64,000 bases of DNA, taken from the NCBI GenBank assembly GCA_036417435.1, contig CM070903.1, positions 52,986,001 to 53,050,000 on the forward strand, in the 5' to 3' direction. The translations under genes and the position numbers were made by a program. Positions within the stretch are counted from its first letter, which is position 1. Each line of letters begins with the position of its first letter. The DNA comes from Inia geoffrensis. Taxonomy: Eukaryota > Chordata > Mammalia > Artiodactyla > Iniidae. Below the pieces are notes generated by a model. That model worked only from the letters and a program-made list of their open reading frames with translations, did not search any database and was not told the origin of the DNA. Shown here in pieces: positions 46,976 to 57,574 of the stretch.

Positions 46976-49194
46976 ATAAAAAATGACAAAGAAGGGCATT
47001 ATAAAATGGCAAAGGGATCATCCAAGAAAAGGATATAACATTCATAAATATTTATACACCCAACATAGGAGCACCTAGATATATAAAGCAAATATTAGCA
47101 GACATAAAGGGAGAAACTGACATTAATACAATAATATCAGGGGACTTTGATATGCCACTTACATCAATGGATGGATCACCCAAACAGAAAATCAATAAGG
47201 AAACATTGGCCTCAAGTAACACATTACAGCAGATTTAATTAATAGATATGTACAGAACATTCCTTCCAAAAACTACAAACACACATTCTTTTCAAGTGCA
47301 CAAGGAACATTCTCTAGGATAGAGCACGTGCTAGGCCACAAAACAAATATAGATAAGCTTAAGACTGAAATCATATCAAGCATTTTTATGGGACCACAGT
47401 GATGTGAAACTAGAAATCTTTTACAGGAAGAAAACTGGAAAAAACACAAATACATGGAAATTAAACAACATGGGTCAATGAAGAAATCAAAGAGGAAATT
47501 AAAAAATACCTTGAAACAAATGAAATGGAAACACTACTTTCCAAAATTTATGGGACACAGCAAAAGCAGTTCTACACAGGAAGTTCATAGCGATACAGGC
47601 CAACTTCAAGAAACACACAAACAAGAAAAAAACTCTCAAAGAATCTAACTTTACAACTAAAGGAACTAGAAACATAGAAACAAAGCACAAAGTTAGGAGA
47701 AAGAAGGAAATCATAAAGATCAGAGTGGAAATAAATGAAATAGACACTAAAAAAGAAAAATAGAAAAGATCAATGAAATTAAGAGCTGCTTCTTTGAAAA
47801 GATAAACAAAGTTCATAAACGTTTATCCAGACTCATCAAGAGAAAAAGAGCTCAAAAAAATAGAATCAGATATGAGAGAGAAATTACAACCTAAACCACA
47901 GAAATACAAATAATCATAAGAGACTATTACAAATAATTTTATGCCAACAAATTGGACAACCCAGATGAAGTGGATAAATTCATAAAAATATACAGTCTTC
48001 CAAGAGTGAATTAGGAAGAAACAGAAAACCTGAGCAGACCAATTACTAGTAATGAATATGAATCAGTAATCAAAAAACTTCCCCCCCAAAAAAGTCCAGG
48101 ACCATACAGATTCACAGGGGAATTCTACCAAACATTTAAAGAAGAGGTAATACCTATCCTTCTCAAAATATTCCAGAAAATTAAAGAGGAAGAAATGCTT
48201 CCACCTCATTCTATGAGGCCAGAATTACCCTAATATGAATATCAGACAGACCACGAATAAAGAAAGTTACAAGCCAATAATTTCTAATGAAGAGAGATGC
48301 AAAAATTCTCCATAAATTATTAACAAACTGAATTCAACAATACTTTAAAGGGATCATACACCATGACCAAGTGAGATTTATTCCAGGGATGCAAGAGTTG
48401 TTCAGTATCTGCAAATCAATTGATGTGATACACCACATTAACAAAATGAAGGATAAAAATCACCATAAAGCTCCTAGAAGAAAATATAGGCAGTACACTC
48501 TTTGACATCAGTCTTAGTAATATTTTTTTGGATTTGTCTCCTCAAGCCAGGGCAACGAAGGCAAAAATAAACAAATGGGACTACATCAAACTAAAAAGCC
48601 TGTGCGCATCAAAGGAAATGATCGACAAAATAAACAGGTAACCTACTAAATGGGAGAATATATTTGCAAATGACACGTCCAATAAGAAGTTAATATCCAA
48701 AATATATAAAGAACTCATATTCATTGTCAAAAAAAAAAATCCAGTTAAAAAATGTGAAGACCTGATAGACATTTTTCCAAAGAAGACATACCAATGCCCA
48801 ACAGGCACATGAACAGATGCTCAACAGCATTCATCATTAGAGAAATGTAAATCAAAATCACAGTGAGATATCTCCTTGCACCTGTCAGAATGGCTACTAT
48901 GAAAAAGACAAAAGATAATGCGTGTTGGTGAATGCTTGTGCACTGCTGAAAGATTTACTGGGAATGTAAATTGATAGAGCCACTATGGAAAACAACATGG
49001 AGGTTCCCCCAAAAATTAAAAATAGAACTATCATACGATCCAGCAATTCCACTCCTGTGTTATTTACCTAAAGAAAAAGAAAAGACGAATTTGAAAAGAT
49101 ATATGCACTCCAATGTTCACTGCAGCATTATTTACAACAGCTGAGATATGGAAGCAACCTGTCTAATAGATGAATGGATAAAAGAACATGTGCT

Positions 49195-49250
49195 GTATAT
49201 ATGTATTTGTGATATACATGCATACATATATATATATATGTATATATATT
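49195..49250. repeat. (TA)n-rich run in L1 3' part
   Basis: Imperfect TATATA/TGTATA run, probably expanded from the L1 TATATACAATGG region. Confidence 0.7.
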
Positions 49251-49374
49251 TGTGATACACACACAGGAATATTATTCAGCCATAAAAAATCAAATCTTGC
49301 CATTTGGGACAAGATGAATGGACCTAGAATATATTGTTCTAAGTAAAATAAGTCAGACTGAAAAATATAAATAT

Positions 49375-49594
49375 GTTTTTTGTTTGTTTGTTTGTTTGTT
49401 TTGCAGTATGCGGGCCTCTCACTGCTGTGGCCTCTCGTGTTGCAGAGCACAGGCTCTGGATGTGCAGGCTCAGCGGCCATGGCCCACGGGCCCAGCTGCT
49501 CCATGGCATGTGGGATCTTCCCGGACCGGGGCATGAACCTGTGTACCTTGCATCGGCAGGTGGACTCTTAACCTCTGTGCCACCAGGGAAGCCC
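49375..49594 (-). mobile_element. CHR SINE, antisense, inside L1 3' end
   Basis: A TTTG-repeated tail (TTTGTTTGTTTGTTTG), TTTGCAGTATGCGGGCCTCTC, and an end at CACCAGGGAAGCCC. The flanks AATATG and AATGTG are a weak duplication candidate. Confidence 0.93.
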
Positions 49595-49970
49595 AATGTG
49601 GTATGATTTTAATTATACATGGAACTAAAAAAACAAATGAACAAGCATAACAAAACAGAAGCAAACTCATAGATACAGAGAACAAATTACTGGTTGTCAG
49701 AGGGATTGGAGGTGGGGGGATTGGTGAAATAGGTGAAGAGGATTATGAGGTATAAACTTCCAGTTTTAAAATCAGTAAGTCACAGAGATGTAAAGTACAG
49801 CATAGAAATATAGTCAATAATATTGTAATACTTCCTATGGTGACAGAGGGCAACTAGACTTACAGTGATGATCATTTTGTAATACATATAAATGTGGAAT
49901 CACTACGTTGTACTCCTGAAACTGATATAATATTGTAAGTCAACTATACTTCAATAAAAAATTATATCCA

Positions 49971-50283
49971 TATGATTGAATACTACTCAACAATAAATAA
50001 GAACAAAATACTGAAACCTGCAACAACAGAGATGAATCTCAAATTATGCTAAATGACATGAGCTAGTCTCAAATAGCTAGATACAGTATGATTCCTTTTC
50101 TATGACATTCTGGGGACAGAAAACAGATTCCTCAATTGTCAGGTGCTTGAAGTAGGGAGATGAGTTTGACTACAAAGAGACAGATAGCAATGTTTTGGGT
50201 GAGGAAACTATTCAATATCTTGATTGCAGTGGTGATTATATCACTATAAACATTTTTCAAAATTCTACTGTGTATAAATAATA
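49971..50283 (+). mobile_element. Oldest L1 3' end, right piece
   Basis: This resumes from 44059: TATGATTGAATACTACTCAA, CAACAACAGAGATGAATCTC, then a 3' UTR with CTTGATTGCAGTGGTGATTA and TCAAAATTCTACTGTG. The type is L1M. Confidence 0.75.
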
Positions 50284-50352
50284 CTAAAGGGGAAAGAAAA
50301 GAGGAGGATGAAGAATAGGAGGAGGAAAGGGAAAAGGAGGAAGGGGAGGAGG
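50284..50352. repeat. Purine-rich (GGA)n-like tract
   Basis: An almost pure A/G stretch of about 65 bp with GGAGGA units. Confidence 0.85.
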
Positions 50353-50830
50353 GCTACAGACGTGTGTGAGCCTGGTTCCAAGATTATTTCCAAGTGATCT
50401 ATGCCCCTGGTATTTTATCCTGTGCAGACCACTCCAATGAATTGGGGCTTACCGTGTATGAACCAACAAAATATAGTAGAGTATATTACTTAGTTGCAAG
50501 ATATTTGAGGCCAAGTCGTAAAAGACCTTGCTTTCTAGGAACAGTCATTCCGAGAGCCCTGAACTGCAATGTAAGAAGCTTAACTAGCTTGAAACTACCA
50601 TTGTGGACAAAACACACAGGGAAATATACTTTAGAAATTCAAACTAGAAAAGGAGAGAGGGCTGCCTGCTCAGCCACATCATAGGTATTGTAGTCATCCT
50701 GGAAATTGTAGACCAGAGACCATTTGTCCTGCTGAAGCCTGAACAAATTGAAGATTTATGAGAAAAAGAAATGTTTGTTGTTTTAAGACACTACATTTTG
50801 GCATGATTTGTTTATGAAATAATAGATAAA
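50353..50830 (+). mobile_element. MLT1-type LTR, sense
   Basis: Its end reads TTGTTGTTTTAAGACACTAC, ATTTTGGCATGATTTGTTTA and a closing AATAGATAA, the typical MaLR 3' end. The upstream part (AAGTGATCTATGCCCCTGGT) is consistent but diverged. Confidence 0.6.
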
Positions 50831-52029
50831 TGGAAGAGAAAATTTTAAACTAAAATAATAATCATTAAAGGGGTGTAAGCAATCAGGATAAATGCTAATA
50901 CCTCAGAAGCAAAGAAAATTTTATAGAACAGAATTATCAAGAAGATAATTCCTCCCATTTGGGGAAATTTTCCCCCACCTTTCTTTTTCTAAAACTCCTT
51001 GAAACATCTGTTAATGAGGATCACGAGATTTAAAAAAAAAAAAAAAATTGCTTAAATTCAACCTTAATGGAATCAAGCCTTCTTACATTCAAAGGGAGAT
51101 CAACCAACAGTTTAGATACGGTATTCCTGAATTCTGATATATACATTATTATTCACAATACAAACACTCTTAAACATCATGCCAAATCCAGTCTTGAAGT
51201 CTATGAAATATAGTTAAGCATTTGTATTATAAACTGCAGGATAATCTGCAAATTGCCGATATATTTGTAATCATCCTATTTTGCCCAACGAAGTTAAACC
51301 CATTTCTTTGCTGGGCCCAACTGTCAGGATTTGGTTATGAAAATACGATAGTCATTGACCAATTTTAAAAAATGGCTTTTAAGGAAAATGTAAAAACCTC
51401 TTAGAGAGGGTCTGTATATCTTTAGTCTTACTTTTTTTTTACATGGTACACATACAAAATTAATTCTATCTGCCAAATAATAGGGATTTTTCTAGATGAT
51501 AAATAGCAACATACAGAGGAGCACAGAAAAAATTTGAGGGACAATAGATGCCAGCATTGAGTTTCTGATAAAAGAGGCCAAGCTGACTTACTGTGGGCAC
51601 TGCTAGGCCTAATTATTGGGGCCACACCAGAGTGTGAACATATACAGCCAAATGACATTCCATAGTAGAATGTCAAGTCAAGATGGCCCCAGGTAGAACA
51701 CTGAACCAGATATTAATATTTTGAAAGTAACACCCTGACAATTTAAAAGACAAAATGACTTTAGTTCAAATAAAGACTGATTCTCCTCCACCTTAAATAA
51801 AACATCACATTCTTCCCTAATTTTCCATCCATTGTATCTTACCATCTTTCCCCTTTAGCCATCATTTTGTGTTAGAATGCACTTTCTCAAATTTCTACAT
51901 CTTCTTCAGCATAAAACCTTTCACAGTGAGTTAGAATAGAGATTCATAATAAATTTACTGCACTGACATTTACTAACCTCCTGGAAATTGCTGTCCCCTT
52001 AAGAAGACAAGAGTCTAACTCAGAATGTA
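50831..52029. other. Unassigned AT-rich stretch
   Basis: No gene or named repeat was seen. It holds an A run of about 15 near 51032. Confidence 0.45.
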
Positions 52030-52800
52030 AAAGAATAATTACAATAAGTTGTGGTAAATGCAACAGAAGGCTGTACAAGGCACAGATGTAGCATCAATGC
52101 ATAACTGATTCTTCCAGGCTACAGCAGGCTTGCTGGACACATCAGATGGACATTTATTAGACATTTATATAAGTTTGCCAAGAGGACAAGTGGTGAGCAG
52201 AATGTTCCAAGCAGAGGGGCATAGCAGGTGCGAAGCCAGGAGGCTAAAAACTTCATGATGCTTGGTATTTGATAAATCATAAGTATGATTAGGGGAGTAG
52301 CAGGAGATAAGAAAGGGATGAAATCAAAAAGGGCCTTGTATTTTGTAGCAAGGCAAGAGGGAGAGAGTGAAGTTCTTTAACTGGAAGAAAAATGTGATTA
52401 AATAAACATTTTTTAAAGATCACATTAGCAATAAAGTGAAGGATGGCTACAATGGAGGATATTTAAAAACAAAGAGACTATTCAGGTCACAATTTGTCTC
52501 ATCATAAGATGAAAAAAAGCCTGAAAAGTGGCAATAAAAGTGGCAAAGGCATAGAGGGGAGAGGCTAGTTTTGAGAATATTTAGAGAGTACAGTTTGATA
52601 ACTACTTAGATGTAGACATTGAGGTCAGCTAGGGTTCTGGAATAACTCTTAGATTTTTCCTAAGGTAGTGGATAACTAGTGAGTCATCATTCAATACGGG
52701 TATAGAGAAGGAACACATTTGGGTGGAAAGGTGAGTTGAACTTTTGAAATTCTGAGGTGAAAATGACCATAGAAAATACAGGTAGAAATGAAGATAGGCA
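52030..52800 (-). mobile_element. L2, antisense
   Basis: AGCAGAGGGGCATAGCAGGTGCG at 52191, AAAGGGCCTTGTATTTTG near 52329, ATCACATTAGCAATAAAGTG near 52419 and GTGAGTCATCATTC near 52680 are in the order of a reversed L2. Confidence 0.6.
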
Positions 52801-52917
52801 AAGAATAGTTGGGATTCCCTCTAGCATTTGGGACTCCTACCTAATCAATGACATTTTCAGATTTCATTATCTACTAAGGCATATTTTCTATGAGCAGCTG
52901 CATGAAAATATCATAGG

Positions 52918-53158
52918 TTAACAGCACAGACTCTGAAGCCAAACCGCCAGGATTCCTATACTTGCTCCGTTACTTTGGGGCTGCATGAACTCCAGCAATT
53001 GCTTAAGCTTTCTAGGCCTCAGTTTCTTAATCTGTAAAATGGAGATAATAATGATATTGTTTTCATAGGAATATTATGAGAATTCAATGAGATATTACCA
53101 CTGCACTAGTGCACTATGTGCCTGGCACACAGTGAGGACACTGTGGTTGCTAAATAAG
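52918..53158 (+). mobile_element. MIR SINE
   Basis: ACAGCACAGACTCTGAAGCC, CTAGGCCTCAGTTTCTTAAT, CTGTAAAATGGAGATAATAA and CTATGTGCCTGGCACACAGT follow the whole MIR order. Confidence 0.92.
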
Positions 53159-56100
53159 ATAAGGCAAAGAGAAACCATTCATTTCAATATGATATTATTT
53201 TGATCGGGTATAGGGACATACCATGATTAAATTTTATATTGATTGCATACCATAAAGGCAAAATAGGGTTTTTTGTTTCTGCTTTTTTAAGTATTTTCTT
53301 AAGAGTTGATAAAGCATTGAATTATGTGCTTCTGAAAGATAAGGAACAGGGCTTAACATTTATTAATTTGTTTTTCTGTTGATTGCAGTGTGGTTTACAG
53401 GAGACACAAATCTCATTAAGGCTGTTCTGATTTGAAATTTAGCATTTAAATAGCTTACTATTTTTCACAGAAGTCTTCAAATATGAAAAATAATTTTTTC
53501 ATAATTTAAACTTGGTCTAATTTTACATTGAGGCAGAGGAAAAGAATACCCTTGTTTTAGGCCAATAATTTTCTGATGGGAAGAATATAATTTTTAATTC
53601 AGTGGAAATGTACCAGGGTTTTTTCCAGAAAAAAAGTGAATGTTTCACAGTCTTACTTTATTGTATAACCCAGAAGAATGGTTCATGAACTTTTCTTTCT
53701 GTCAAGATGCCTTATCATCATCTTATTAAAGTTCAGCGATTCTTTTCAGCATCCCTCTGAACTCCCACACTGCTCACTCTTGCCACCTCATTAACTAACT
53801 TCTGCACCTTGCCCACTAGTCTGTGGTTTTTGCCTTTTGCTGTTCTGTCTTCCAATGCCTTCAGGAGTTAAACATCTTACTCCTCTACAGACATTGCATA
53901 AAGCTGGAAAATTATGAGGAAAATTCCCCTTTAGAACAACATCACTGTAAATACTACAGTTATAAAGATGACTCTGAACATAGGTCAGAATTACAAAATT
54001 GGAACTGATTTTGTCTGAATTAACGGCACTTTGGGGGAAAAGAATCATGGAACTGGTGAACTTTTCACCTCAACTCATTGCTAGAATATTATCTGAGTTT
54101 AGCTAGGAGTGATTAGGTTAGAGGAATCATTCTCTTGGTACTGGAGGTAAGGAGAAGCAGAGATCAGCAAATAAGGAGGAAAATTAGTCTTTTGGATACA
54201 GTCTCAACTGTTTAGTAGTTTCACCTTTACATAAAATTCATTTTCTTAAATAACTTCATGTTTTCTTATGGAATAAGAAACTTGGCACTACACTCTTGAC
54301 TAATTCTCAATGCAAGATAAAACAATGGATACAATGAACAAAATGTCAGTTCCAAAACCTTCCTATTTTAAAATAATACAGCAGTGACATCCTTGCTAGA
54401 TACTGGCTACAAAGAAAGCCCCAATGTTAAAGCATAGACAGGGTGATTAAAACCTCCATTCTCATATCATAACTTTAAAATAGAATTGTTGCTTATATTA
54501 AGAAAGAAATTTATTCCCATTATAAAAATTTAGCAGGCTTTTGGAGAATAATTTTCTTGGCCCAGGTCTCTTTTAAAAAGCTATCCAAAGGAACATGAAA
54601 TTATGCCATCATTTTATACATTTCCCCGTAGCAAGCAGAGCATTCAAAATCATTTCATTTGTTCAGACTGTGAGTACTCTAAAGGGACTCAGACCTTTAC
54701 TGCAATCACAGCACCTGCAGAATTTATTCTGGGGCTCAGCACACACCTGTGAGCCTTCATCCATCCACATCAGAAAGACTGCTTAAAACCAGGGCAGAGG
54801 GATTATCAACCCCATCATGGGATCTGCTGTCATATTTCCACTGCACACACGATTGAGAGATCCGCCCACGCATTCAGGCTCTTATCTTCTAGTCCCAATA
54901 CATTCGTCACCTTTTCCTTCATAATTGCTTAAGTCCCGAACTCTGTCCTTACACACTGTTGCAGCTTCAGCTCTTCCTCTGTCCTAGACTGCCTGACAAG
55001 GACCTCAGCCTTCACACATAACATCACGGATTCTATCTGCGGATGTTTAATTTGAAAATTTGGCAAGTACATTTATTTTTTTTTAAATTATTTGCCCTCG
55101 GAAATATGCTTGACGATACTAATTTAAAAAGTTCTTTTATATACACTGTTTAAGCTGAAAATCATAACCATCCAGTGTGATAGAATGTCAGCCTTTGTCA
55201 CAGCCCTTGCATTTATCTTTCTCTTCCTGGCTTCCAGGGCTGAGTACATTTCTGGTCCCCACTTACAGATCAAGACTGAGTTTAGTTCCTGAGCCAACCA
55301 GCAGTGGTGGGAAGTAAAAGTCCATTTTAATGGAGGTTGTAATTAAGTTATGTATATTAGACTCAGTGATTCAGCCAAGATATCTGGGTTTCCTGGTGTT
55401 CCAAGACTCGTTCGTACATTGATGGAGCTTTTAGTTGGAGAAAAACCCAACATACCCTTGCCCTTACAATTAGTAGGCCTTGGCCACTTGCAGAAGATAA
55501 CCTATCAAGCATGAATCCTCTCTCATCAGATTGTTTCTCTGTGTGACAGGCAGTCTTCAGGACCAGAAGGGAAACAGCTTAGTTGAATCTTTTCTTTTCA
55601 TGGCTTGAATCAGCCTCACTGAAGTGAATCAATTTTCCGTAAAAATGGAAGTATCAGTTTGATGAAGATTAAGACATTTTCTCACCTTTAGCATGCATTG
55701 GATTAAAGGGATGAAATAGGTTGTAGTAAGCTGTATGGATGGCTGGACAGTGAATGGTACCGTATGGACAGCCAAGGGTCCCACTTCTTACTCTCTATTG
55801 TTACCCCCATCGCTAAGCTGGAACATGTAATGTAAATAAAACTTAATAATTCAATTTAAATGAAGCCAAAAAAATAGGTAATACATGAACTTCAAACCAA
55901 GACCCAAGACTGGCTACAGAATTTTCAGTGCACGTTGTAAAGTAAAAATGTAGAGCCCCTTTTCCAAAAATTATTAAAATTTTCAAGATGACACAACAGA
56001 GTGTTAAAATTGCAGAATCCTTCTGAGCATGGTCTCAGGTCTCACACTGTAAAGCTGGTCCTGCAAAGGTCACCCCCTTTGACTCTGCAGTCTCCCAAAG

Positions 56101-56495
56101 ATAGGTAGCAGGGTTGTCCCTAAGGTAGAATAAGCATGTACGTCCATTGCATTTTGGAGGAAAGATGGGATCCTGGGAGGCTTGGAGAATGCACTGTTGA
56201 TGTTATCTGTGAGCTGGTACCCCAAACACATGATGTTCTTGTGTTGGCTGTGGCTGTCTAGCCCATGCACCAAATCCACATACACTGTTCTGTGTTTTCT
56301 TCTTTCTTTCTTTTACCATTTGATACTTATTTTCATCCTACCATACATGAATTAAAACACTGGCAGGCAAAATGAGTTTTTTCCCTTTCCCTATTCTGCC
56401 TCCCATGTATGGCTCTGCACCTTGAAGGAAATTTCTCATTTTTGTTTGTTTCTTGAAAGAGGCTACATGATCACGTCTTTATGAAACGTTGTAAA
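53159..56495. other. Unassigned stretch
   Basis: No gene is recognised over 3.3 kb. All open frames are under 90 codons. A diverged interspersed repeat may lie at 55905-56060 (see 16166-16479). The area is relatively poor in young transposons. Confidence 0.45.
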
Positions 56496-56499
56496 GTGT

Positions 56500-56725
56500 A
56501 GTCATGAAAGCACCATCTTTGGAGTCAGATTTGTGTAGGTTTTATGACAGGTTCTTCTACTTCCCAGTTGTTTGATCTTTGGCAAATCATCTATCTTTCC
56601 TGAGTCCCTATTTCCTATTGTAAATGACAATAAAAATGTCTACTTCATAGGCCTGTTTTGCATATTAAATGAGATAGTGTTCAGAAAGCCAACTGCCCAG
56701 CTTATTATAAATACTAAAAAAATAA
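56500..56725 (+). mobile_element. MIR SINE
   Basis: TTTGGAGTCAGATTTGTGTA, CTTCCCAGTTGTTTGATCTT, GGCAAATCATCTATC and GCATATTAAATGAGATAGTG follow the MIR core. Confidence 0.8.
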
Positions 56726-57000
56726 CATTCATTTTTGTACTATTATAATTTCTCATCATGCTTTGCAGAAAATATCAACTTATTTTATTTTGACATAAAG
56801 AGTTTAAAGTTCAGAATCATAGAATTAGGGAGAACTTCATAGATTTCTGGTTTAATAGCTCTTAAATTTGTTGGGATCACAGATCCCTTTGTATTCTGAT
56901 ATAAGGCAGTGGACCCTCTTTCTCCCCAAAAGTTCCATGTGCATTCAGCATTCTGTTTCAGGGGATTCTTTCACCACCTGAAGCTCAAAGTTGAAACCTT
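56726..57000. other. Unassigned stretch
   Basis: Nothing recognised. Confidence 0.45.
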
Positions 57001-57013
57001 TGAATGCAGTTTT

Positions 57014-57561
57014 TTTTTTTTTTTTTTTAACATCTTTATTGGGTTAAAATTGCTCTACAATGGTGTGTCAGTTTCTACTTTATAACAAAGTGAATCAGTG
57101 ATATATATACACACGTTCCCATATTTCTTCCCTCTTGCGTCTCCCTCCTTCCTTCCCTCCCTATCCCACCCCTCCAGGCAGTCACAAAGCACCGAGCTGA
57201 TATCCCTGTGCCAAGCGGCTGCTTCCCATTAGCTATCTACCTTACGTTTGTTAGTATATATATGTCCATGCCCCTCCCTCGCCCTCCCATAGCTCACCCC
57301 TCCCCCTCCCCATATCCTCAAGTCCGTTCTCCAGTAGGTCTGTGTCTTTATTCCTGTCTTACCCCTAGGTTCTTCATAACATTTTTTTTTCTTAAATTCC
57401 ATATATATGTGTTAGCATACGGTATTTGTCTTTGTCTTTCTGACTGACTTCACTCTGTATGACAGACTCGAGGTCTATCCACCTCATTACAAATAGCTCA
57501 ATTTCGTTTCTTTTTAATGCTGAGTAATATTCCATTGTGTATATGTGCCACATCTTCTTTA
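57014..57561 (-). mobile_element. Young 5'-truncated L1, antisense
   Basis: A T run (its A tail) is followed by the reverse of the L1 3' end (AACATCTTTATTGGGTTAAA), a G/C-rich 3' UTR (CCCTCCCTATCCCACCCC) and the end of ORF2. Minus-strand translation from about 57561 to the stop at 57392 gives an unbroken ORF2 C-terminus ([31 protein letters not shown]). The 13-bp duplication TGAATGCAGTTTT lies at 57001-57013 and 57562-57574. The intact frame and perfect TSD point to a recent insertion. Confidence 0.95.
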
Positions 57562-57574
57562 TGAATGCAGTTTT

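Larger units (their letters stand above)
46443..49100 (+). pseudogene. L1 ORF2 pseudogene (endonuclease and reverse transcriptase remnants)
   Basis: The frame starts at ATG 46443 (MTISTYLSIITLNVNG), the usual start of the L1 endonuclease. A CHR SINE splits it at 46521, and an AT-rich expansion lies near 46890-46975. Endonuclease and linker sequence runs to about 47900, and the N-terminal reverse-transcriptase part to about 48455 (CAAAAAAGTCCAGGACC near 48085; GATACACCACATTAAC near 48428). The next sequence (CTCCTAGAAGAAAATATAGG at 48471) belongs about 1.3 kb further down ORF2, so the catalytic core is missing. The C-terminal part then runs to about 49100. There are many stops. Confidence 0.75.
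44060..49955 (+). mobile_element. Full-length, decayed L1 (L1MA-like) with 5' UTR, both ORFs and 3' UTR
   Basis: The element starts with a 5' UTR (CAAGATAGTAGAGTAGGAAA at 44070), followed by ORF1 and ORF2 remnants and a 3' UTR ending in ACTATACTTCAATAAAAA at about 49955. A 15-bp target duplication, AAAAAATTGTATCCA at 44045-44059 and AAAAAATTATATCCA at 49956-49970 (14 of 15), brackets it. It inserted into an older L1. Three CHR SINEs (44216, 46521, 49375) then entered it, and about 1.3 kb of ORF2, including the reverse-transcriptase active-site region, appears deleted near 48455. The copy is dead. Confidence 0.85.

Noticed and set aside
47499..47816. 105-codon minus-strand frame
   Set aside because: It is antisense to L1 ORF2 and its Phe/Leu-rich translation mirrors A-rich L1 sense sequence.
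55905..56060. Copy of an interspersed repeat shared with 16205-16280
   Set aside because: The similarity is short and was judged by eye. I could not define boundaries or a family, so it is mentioned only under the surrounding stretches.
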